Positions 56,504 to 64,000 of a stretch of 64,000 bases of DNA are shown here, in pieces. The stretch covers positions 372,001-436,000 of the forward strand of contig JBAOKB010000037.1 of assembly GCA_037044905.1 (NCBI GenBank), read 5' to 3'. This DNA is from Hortaea werneckii. Lineage: Eukaryota > Ascomycota > Dothideomycetes > Mycosphaerellales > Teratosphaeriaceae. How positions within the stretch are numbered: the first letter of the stretch is position 1; each line of letters begins with the position of its first letter. The notes beneath the pieces are model-generated. The model worked only from the letters and a program-made list of their open reading frames with translations, made no database searches and had not been told where the DNA came from. Made by a program: the position numbers and the translations under genes.

Positions 56504-58049
56504 TATAATTAGTGCCGCAGGAGCTCTTCAAGAAATTCGATTAAAAGAAGATACTGTATGGTGAACAAATGGGAAGTAGGAGAAGTTGTGAAACCAAGGG
56601 GATGAAGAGGTAGAATAAGAAAGTCAAGATGGGACAACAAAAGCTTATATGAGCAAGGCCCAAATAGTAATATTTGGCTCTGGCATGGCCCCCCGGAGGC
56701 AAAAGCGGTCCCTGTCCGAGGAGAGAAGTTCTGGATCTGGAGATGGCATGTGCGTGGCCTGCAAATTGCAACCTCATCAGTTGTCGTGATTGGCCACGGG
56801 CTTGGTGGGCGATTTTCGCCGCATGTCGATGCGCAAGGATACGGGACCCTGGAGCAACACGAGGACTCTTTTTGGGCTCGGTTTCTTTTTTTACTGCCAC
56901 CGGCTTCAACGGTCAACGGTATGATGTAACTGCCTTCGTATGTTGATTGACTGGAGGTACCGAGGTAGCATTCCATTGCTGCTGAAGTCATCAGCCTCTA
57001 TCGGCAGCATCGAAGTCACCATGCCTCAACCGTGCCTGTGTGTAAGTTTTGTGGACTGTCGATTTATCTGCAGGGGAGTGGAGATCATCAGGCGAGGTTT
57101 CCGAGGCGTTCATATCACCTCCTGTTCCTGAAGGGTGACGTGGATGCGCAAAGTCGCGCCAACCTTATTCGGCGATGCCGGCAGCGCGGGAAGCTTGAGC
57201 AACGTCTTCACTCTCCACTTGCAACGTCTTGGGTAGACAGGAAGAAGCACGTTGTTGCCAGTGACAACAGCGGCAACAATCGCTTCAACAGCTCCAACAG
57301 GCAGTCAATTATGTCCAGTGTTTCAACAAAGAAAACAGTGAAGACGTGTACCGCCGTGCCGCAGTCCGAGATAAGTGCTGCAGAAGGACTTCGGAATGAC
57401 ATTCACGAGTAAAAAGCTGGATGGAAGCCTAGAGATGGCACAAACATTGTCAAGGACAAGGAAGCCTACCGTGGTCATTGCGAGGTGTCCGGTGAATGAG
57501 TAGGCAAGACAATATGACCCTGCGAATCGCTGGGAGAACTGCCATCACCATGTACACCTGAAAGGGGCGAGCCGGATCGATTTGGCGTACGTCGCGAAAG
57601 CACTTCGCCGCCAACAGCCTTCCTTCAAGTTCCATTCCACAAACGATCACATGTTCCCAAGAGTAGGCCAGTAGGGCACACGCTCGAAGAATGCCATCCC
57701 CTGGCCTTGAAGAAGCCTAAGGCTAAGGATTCAAGTGCTACGATCTACAAATTGTGTTCAGCAGAACAGCAGCGTCGAGTATTGGCATCTGAGCGAGGTC
57801 AGGTAAAAGGGCTTCATGTGAATGTAGCAATTCAATTTTCGGAGCCATCATATGCAATACGGGAGCTCCCGCTTGTGTTCGCATTCAAACACTTACAACT
57901 CACTCAAGTCACGACTGCTTTCCACCTCTTGTGCTTTTCCATTTACAGGAGAGCGCCTTCCTCTTCTCTCCAGTACAACTAACCCCACACCGGCCTGTTT
58001 ACACAGCAGGTTGACCAATTGCGGAAAGAGCTCAATCGTCAATTCCAAC
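56504..58049. other. Intergenic region between the GH17 and RBR genes
   Basis: About 1.5 kb divergent promoter region. CATATAAGC on the minus strand near 56646-56652 could be the GH17 TATA box. No exon is supported. Confidence 0.5.
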
Positions 58050-59155
58050 ATGGCTCCCAGTGCTGCGACTCGCAATCATGCTGTGGCTGCGCAACCTAAA
58101 CCTCTACGTCGCTCCACTCGTTTCCAGACTGCAGCAGCAGTTGACGCTGCACCCAAGCCCGACAATGAGTTCCGCGTCCTCAAGACTACCAAACGGAAGC
58201 CTGAGAGGTACGATTGCACAACCTGCGATCGTAACCTGTCAGCCTCCTCGTTCCCAAAATACCTTCCAACCAACAAGTGCAAACACCTGATCAATACCTG
58301 CAAGGCCTGCACAAAGCAGCACATCGCAGTGATGATGGACAGTGTCACCTACGACAAATTGGCCTGTCCAGAATGTCCAGAGATACTTACTAACGCAGAT
58401 GTCAAGCGTGAAGCATCGAAAGACGTCTACAAGCGGTATGACGAGCTCGAGAGGCGCGGCATCTCCGAAAAGGTCCCTGGGTGGCGCTGGTGCCTGAACC
58501 CAAATTGCCGTGGAGGTCAAGTGCACAAGAGCCTTCTCAAGCAGCAGGAGCCGACGGAGCAGGATGCCATCACAGTCGGAGCTAAGGAGAATGAGAAGGT
58601 CGGCAGCAAAGCGCCACAGACCAAACGCCCCTCGAAAGCGAAGAAGATTGTCAGGTTCTTCGTCGACCTCACGTCCGCGAACCTCGTGGACGACAAGGAC
58701 CAGGATATCTTCACCTGCAACACCTGCGGCCACCGTGCCTGCGTGCCTTGCGACCGCCCTTTCCACGAAGGAGAGACATGCGCCCAGTACAAGGCCCGCT
58801 TGGGCCAGGCGGAAGCGAACTCGGAGAAGTCGCAGAAGACGATCGAGAAGTACTGCAAGCCGTGTCCGAAATGCGGGAAGAAGATTGAGAAGAATGGGGG
58901 TTGCGATGCGATGTACTGTAAGTATACCTTTGATGAGCAACAATCTCGTCATTCTTTTGAGGAGAAAGAAAAGTTGAACAAGCGCTAACGAATGTAATAG
59001 GTCCCTGCGGCGAGCGCTTCTGCTGGCTCTGTTTGGTCCCGTATGCCACCATCAACGCTACTGGACACGCCAAAGATTGCAGGTATGCGGCCGGCAATAA
59101 TCGCTTCGATCCGCATGCAGGGCCCGGCGCACCCGGCCAGCCCGCTTTGTGGTAG
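58050..59155 (+). CDS. RBR (RING-IBR-RING) family E3 ubiquitin ligase-like protein
   Basis: Two exons, 58050-58917 and 59001-59155, giving 340 residues. The 83-nt intron is GTAAGT..TAG and splits a RING2 cysteine codon. RING1 spans residues 56-109 (CTTC, CKHLINTCKAC, CPEC). The IBR domain holds WCLNPNC and CNTCGHRACVPCDRPFHEGE. RING2 is CPKCGKKIEKNGGCDAMYC then CGERFCWLC. In RBR ligases the first cysteine after GG (here Cys285) accepts ubiquitin from the E2. The residue two places later is usually His but is Ala287 here, so activity is uncertain. The spacer between IBR halves is Lys/Glu-rich. The ATG gives an N-terminal basic tail. The substrate is unknown. Confidence 0.87.
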
Positions 59156-59701
59156 TGGGACCAATTCGTGCACATTCATCTACTGCTGAGCAAGGCATTT
59201 CGCCTGGACACGATCACATGACTACCAATGTTTTATGCTCTTTTTACTACACAGGCGTGGCTACGACGAAGTCCTTACATTATTGAATAGTTTCAAGGGA
59301 TCAAAGGAAGAGAAAGTACAAGGGGTGAACGCATTGTGAGAATGACTATCTTGGGAAACATCTTAGAGAACTGTGGCAACGAAGGTGGCGAGCTTGAAAT
59401 GCGGACTTTATAGTTGTAGCAAGACTGCGCATCAAGGACTTGTTGACCATTCGGCGTGAGAAAAAATAAAGATATAATGAGCCACAAAAAAAAAAAAAAA
59501 AAAAAAAAAATCAAAGAAAACAAAGAAGGCGAAGAGCATCTGAATTGTTACAAATGTGGGGCACTACGCCCATGGTGCCAAAAAAGGGGTATCATGTCAC
59601 GTTACTGTCCCTATGAGTATTCATAAATAATTCTCCAAACCAGCCTCAAAAAGATACTATCAACTCCACCCTCTACAAAAAGCTACATCGATGCCTTCAA
59701 A
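59156..59701. other. Convergent intergenic region with A25 run
   Basis: No exon seen. It contains A25 at 59486-59510 and probably both 3' UTRs. Confidence 0.6.
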
Positions 59702-60358
59702 TCAATATTTATCCCTTGGACCCAGCACAGCTTTCAATCCGTCGAAGACAGCGTACAACGTCCCCCCAATAGTGGGTCGAGAAGTATCAGTTCGCTTGAG
59801 CGGCTTATCGTAATCCCGATCGTGCTTCTGTCTGCGATCTCTGTCCTCGCGACGGCGGTGGCGACGCTCACGATCGTACTCGTCGTCGGAGGATTTCCCA
59901 GAGGAGTGGCGACTTCGGCGCGATCGATGCGAGTCGCGGGATCGTCGACTATCGTGCGATCTCCGGCTGTAATGGGAATCGCGGGACCGTCTTGAGTGAG
60001 TCGAGCTGTGGCTGTCTTTGCGGGGACCCATGCTCGATCGGGGTGATTGGACGGGGATGTCGGCGTCGGACACTGGATAGGGCGGATTGCCAGGGTATGC
60101 TGCGCTTTCAGGGTGCAGGAGCTCTTCTGGTGGCAATGTTTGGCTGGGGCGTGGGCCGTATGATCTTCGCCGTTCTACGGGTGGCATGGTAGTTGGCGGA
60201 GCTGGCTTCCCGTACGCATATGGATATCCAGAAGGAGGTGGCGGGGCCTGTGGAGGTGCTGGTTGGTTGTCTGGATGGTAGCGCAGTGAAGCCGTTGAAG
60301 ATTGTCGCGAGCGTGTATGTGGTGGTGCCGGGTACGGCTCAGGTACGCGACCAGACAT
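59702..60358 (-). CDS. Arg/Ser-rich protein with conserved C-terminal tail, unknown function
   Basis: Single exon of 218 residues from ATG 60358 (MSGRVPEPYPAPPHTR). The N-terminal half is Pro/Tyr/Gly-rich. The middle is an SR-like tract (HSRRSRDSHYSRRSHDSRR, then RERRHRRREDRDRR). The C-terminus ends TIGGTLYAVFDGLKAVLGP followed by RDKY. I recall a very similar tail in unnamed proteins of many filamentous ascomycetes. The SR-like tract suggests nuclear or RNA-linked function, but that is inference; no RNA-binding fold is present. Codon use resembles the neighbouring genes. Confidence 0.75.
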   Translation of the reverse strand: MSGRVPEPYPAPPHTRSRQSSTASLRYHPDNQPAPPQAPPPPSGYPYAYGKPAPPTTMPPVERRRSYGPRPSQTLPPEELLHPESAAYPGNPPYPVSDADIPVQSPRSSMGPRKDSHSSTHSRRSRDSHYSRRSHDSRRSRDSHRSRRSRHSSGKSSDDEYDRERRHRRREDRDRRQKHDRDYDKPLKRTDTSRPTIGGTLYAVFDGLKAVLGPRDKY

Positions 60359-62031
60359 GATGGGGTTTCTTGCGAAGACCGTTTGATGATACGGGACAAG
60401 AAGTTGGTGGGCTGTAGAAAGTAGAACACTTGTCGATCGTCGGTGAAAGAGGAGGCCTTAGTTGTTTAGGTCCGGAGGCTTCAGTTGCAGTTTCTATGGT
60501 CCCGCCTTTCTAGCTTGCCTGGCGAGGCTGAAATGAGCCGGTGTAGAGGTTGTGTACAGATCCGGCCAAATCTGCAAGGCAGGTTTCCGGTGAAAACTTC
60601 TTGTTTAAATGTCCGGTAAATAAAGGTCAGCTGCCCAGCGCCAGTATCTGGTGAGTGTGGTTGAGACTTCAGGCTGGCCTGTTGGAGAAACGAGAGGGCT
60701 ACCATTTTATGAGCTAGGCTTTGCTACAGTTGAAATATTCATCACGCCGAGAGCAGATCATTGCCAGCGCCGGACAGTGACCGGCATGAAGCTTGCATGC
60801 TCGGCCTGCACAGCCGGCATCGTGTGGATTGACAAGCACATGGCGAAGCAACTGAGGTGGGTTTCCTTGCAGGCTGATATCATAGCTCTCATTGGTCGGA
60901 GGGACGAATGAGACGATGCCTCTCGGCAGCCTTCTCGTGACGTACGCTAACGGGAGTCTTGAATGGCGAAGTACATGCTTGGCGTTCTTCTTGCGGAGCT
61001 GTGATCAAGGCTGGTGACTGACAGCAAACAACGCAGACATAGCCACATCAGAATCGTATGAGAGGGCTGGCCAGCGTTTTGTCCGATCGAGGGTGTAAGC
61101 TTGCTCATGCGGTGGTAACCCAACAATATACATGCGTACCTTCAGAAAGGCAACGACTTATTCATCGAGCCATTGGATTCTTTCTGCTGTGCACTTGCAC
61201 CTTGATGGATGGATCGGTCTCAAGGCTGCGGGCGTCGGGTCCCATCGGGACTGAAAGAAGGTTGATGCCTCAGATACAACAGCCGGTCAGTAATCTTCCG
61301 TGTCTTCCCGCTACTCTCTCGCAGGGTAAACAACGGGACAAGCGACGCGACTTCTCTGCTCAATCGTCACCCCTCACCTTAGCCATTCATGACCGACTCT
61401 ATCACCCGGTACACCTCTTCTCCAACTTGCCGGTTTATCGACACCAAATACGCTGGCACCCCATCATGCAACAAATGGGAAGCGTCCATACCACTTCCGG
61501 CTGTCCAAAGCTTTCAACAGCCTTGAAGATCGTCCCGTGTTCGTGATGCCACTCTTACGACATGCGGACTGCTTGCTTGTCTTTCCAACCTATCTACAGC
61601 TTCAACCGCTGCTGGGTTCCACCGCTCTCCTTAATCTGGCCCCAATGCCAATTGAAGAAAGGCGCGACCTGCGCCTCTCCCGCCTTCCTACCCTCGTCTC
61701 TTGCCATCCTCATTGCTTGTTATTCTCCGTTACGATAGAACACAACCTGGATGGCTTATCATAGGTAAAGTCTATCACACGGCACGGCACATTTTGTCTG
61801 TTGTATCTTATGCGGCGAGATGAGAGGGAAAAACGTCACATGTAGGTGATCTTACGGCGAGCATTTCCTCTAGAGTTGCTTTCTTTTGTTTTACAGGCGC
61901 ATTCTCCTGTATCACGTACTATCCAAACACAAGCCACTGGAAGAGTCGCAGAAATTCCTGCTCGATCTCTACGAGCATCTCGTGGCTAAACGCCTTCTTC
62001 TCACAGCAACTTTACGGAGGTCACCTCGCCA
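60359..62031. other. Intergenic region, no gene recognised
   Basis: About 1.7 kb divergent region upstream of both the SR-rich protein and the aquaporin. Short frames lack any signature. The aquaporin promoter must lie at the right. Confidence 0.5.
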
Positions 62032-63044
62032 ATGCCTTCTCACGACGAGAAATCCCATGGCTTCGACAAGCCTTTTCTAGGATTCCTGGGTCACCCTCGT
62101 AACGCCGGAGATCATTCAGCCATCCTCAAACACTTTGTGGCAGCAACTGGAGAGTTCGTGGGCACATTCCTCTTCCTCTTCTTCGCCTTCCTTGGTCATC
62201 AAATGGCGGTGGATACAGCCCCAGACACCGGGCCCGGCAACGTGATCAGCAACCAGACGGTGATCTTCATAGCCATGTCTTATGGATTGAGCTTGCTCGT
62301 GACGGCTTGGACGATGTATAGAATTAGTGGCGGACTGTTCAATCCGGCTGTGACCTTTGGGATGGTCATTACAGGGACACTGCCGCCGATGAGAGGCTTG
62401 GTGTTATTTCCGACGCAGATTATCAGTGGGATGTGTGCAGCTGGTGTGGCGGCCGCAATTGTGCCAGGTGATATTCAGACGGTGCAGACGACACTCGCGC
62501 CGGGTGTGAGTGTAGCCAGAGGGCTGTTTCTGGAGATGGTAAGCCGAACAGTAAGCTATGAGGACTATGAAATGTCATGTTGCTGAGATTCCATTAGTTT
62601 CTTACTGCCGAGCTGGTGTTCACCGTGCTTATGCTCGCGGCCGAGAAATCCAAGGATACCTTCATCGCTCCCATTGGTATCGGTCTAGCTCTGTTCGTTG
62701 CAGAAATCGCAGGCGTATATTACACTGGCGGTTCCCTCAACCCAGCCCGCTCTTTCGGACCTTGTATCGCGGGCGCAAACTTTCAGTCCTATCACTATAT
62801 TTACTGGATAGGGCCTCTGCTAGGTGCACTTATCGCGGGAGGGTACTACCATTTTGTCAAGTTTTTCAACTATGAAGAAGCGAACCCAGGGCAGGACAGT
62901 GCAGGACCGGACGGGTTTGAGGCAAACGTGGTTAGTAGTATAGATGAAGGCCAGAGCGGACCGCCAGTACATAAAGATGGGGCAGACACCGTCCGAAGTG
63001 ACAGTGATGGGTATCATCCTGGGTATGCTGATCGACAGGCATGA
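62032..63044 (+). CDS. Aquaporin (MIP family water channel)
   Basis: Two exons, 62032-62538 and 62598-63044, giving 317 residues. The 59-nt intron is GTAAGC..TAG, phase 0, joining ARGLFLEM to FLTAELVFTVLM. Two NPA boxes are present: GGLFNPAVTFG (NPA 104-106) and GGSLNPARSFGP (NPA 217-219, with filter Arg220). TM1 is ATGEFVGTFLFLFFAFLG. The spacing of the two halves fits an orthodox water channel rather than a glycerol facilitator, which usually has Asp after the second NPA-Arg. The cytosolic tail is acidic and Gly/Ser/Asp-rich (after EEANPGQDS). Expected location is the plasma membrane. No accessory domain is seen. Confidence 0.93.
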
Positions 63045-64000
63045 GAGAGCCCCAAAAGGCTGGACGTGCTGTCCTTTGGGGGGCAGGTGCTGGTGAAGCG
63101 GCCATGCTTGAATGCTATATGATGAGTGCTTCGTGCGGGCGATCATTTGGGTACGACATGGCCATTTGCAGCGAGCTTTTTGCTGCACTTCGGGGTGCTA
63201 ATTGATTTTTACCCTTTTTTTACCCCATGCAGTGTTCGAACAATGGGTAGTATGTATGCTGAACGTCTTGAAGACTTTTATAAGCTGTTCTGAAATCGCG
63301 GCATGAGCTCTGTCCGAGCATCGCGCAATGTTAGCGCAGGGAAGTACTTCTTCGTGCGTTTCGGTGCATACCTAGCAGGGAAATGACTAGATTGTTGTAT
63401 GTCGCAGAGATCGCGATCCGCAACGTGGTGCATCGTCATTGCCATGGTTCTGCTGGCCTTGACTCCTGACGTGCATGATACTGCTGACAGCCCTGGAGTA
63501 TGCCAGACGGCAAGTGTCGCAGCAAAAGTTTCCTGTACACCCTTCTAATCAGGTTTTCTAGCCTGCATGAATGCAATTGATTCGTTTTCGATGACTTTGA
63601 TCGACTTTGCCGTGAGCCGCTGTGGCAAATTGCAGCGGGCGGCTGGCTTGGTATCAAGGCAGCTGTTGCCGATGTACACGGAATACAACACTGGGCAACT
63701 CGTCGTGCATGCAGTCCTACCACCTCCCTGCGACGCCTTCGCTCCTTTTCGTGATTACCTACTATAGTCACTCTTTTGTTCAAGTCCCCCGTCTTTCTTT
63801 TGTAATCAGGGGTGCATGCTGCCGCCTTATCGCCATCAGATATCTTATTAGTTGCACGCAGCCACGCGTCCGGCATCGATCGATCCGCAGGCAAAGCTGC
63901 CCGGCTCGCGGACCACGTTGGGTTGAATCAAAAGCAAGTGCGGTGCTCCGAGCACCTGGCGGTGGACATGGTTCCCTAAACCACATTTTGCAGGAACGAC
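63045..64000. other. Right flank, no gene recognised
   Basis: About 1 kb downstream of the aquaporin. Open frames at 63436-63894 and 63780-63986 (minus) have no recognisable content. Confidence 0.5.

Overview
The window is nuclear DNA of a filamentous ascomycete (Pezizomycotina). Most introns are short (about 52-61 nt) with GT..AG ends and CTAAC/CTGAC-like branch points, though several reach 100-270 nt. Genes sit about one per 2.8 kb on both strands, and the set includes nudE, SHO1, SCW1, BOT1/mS45, PET191, a heme-thiolate peroxygenase and an X325/Bim1-type copper protein. A dothideomycete is my best guess, but that is inference. I see no rRNA, tRNA, CRISPR or transposon coding region.

Left part (1-17.6 kb): two tandem paralogous BTB genes with a C-terminal cysteine-pair motif, the upstream one followed by decayed copies of its own 3' end. 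Next come nudE (-) and a STRAP/unrip WD40 gene (+) in divergent orientation, then the osmosensor SHO1 (-), a secreted heme-thiolate peroxidase (-) and a CCDC97-like gene (-). The convergent STRAP/SHO1 interval carries an A26 run, a C38 run and short tandem repeats. A G31 run lies inside an intron of the peroxidase gene.

Middle (17.6-46 kb): DNA polymerase eta (+), the lysophosphatidate acyltransferase SLC1 (-), the 2,280-residue acetyl-CoA carboxylase (-), mitoribosomal mS45/Bot1 (-), the two-RRM protein SCW1/Whi3-like (-), a small conserved unknown (-) and a membrane-anchored TGL1-type lipase (-). ACC1 makes malonyl-CoA for fatty acids, SLC1 uses acyl-CoA to make phosphatidic acid, and TGL1-like enzymes break down steryl esters. 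They share lipid metabolism, but the spacing does not suggest a biosynthetic cluster.

Right part (46-64 kb): the small COX assembly gene PET191 (+, two exons), a damaged-looking CAP/PR-1 gene (-), a GPI-anchored X325/Bim1-like protein (-), a disordered protein with a basic conserved tail (+), an allantoate-permease-type MFS transporter (+), a GH17 glucanase (-), an RBR-type E3 ligase (+), an SR-rich protein (-) and an aquaporin (+).

A recurring oddity is single-base frame breaks inside otherwise well-conserved genes: SCW1 twice, the MFS transporter once, and possibly the lipase tail. Each is fixed by one extra base, and the three SCW1/MFS breaks restore full-length proteins, so unpolished sequencing indels are the first explanation to test. 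The most biologically interesting items are the BTB plus cysteine-ribbon pair with its decayed tandem tail copies, the RBR protein lacking the usual RING2 histidine, and the CAP locus that has lost a core motif.
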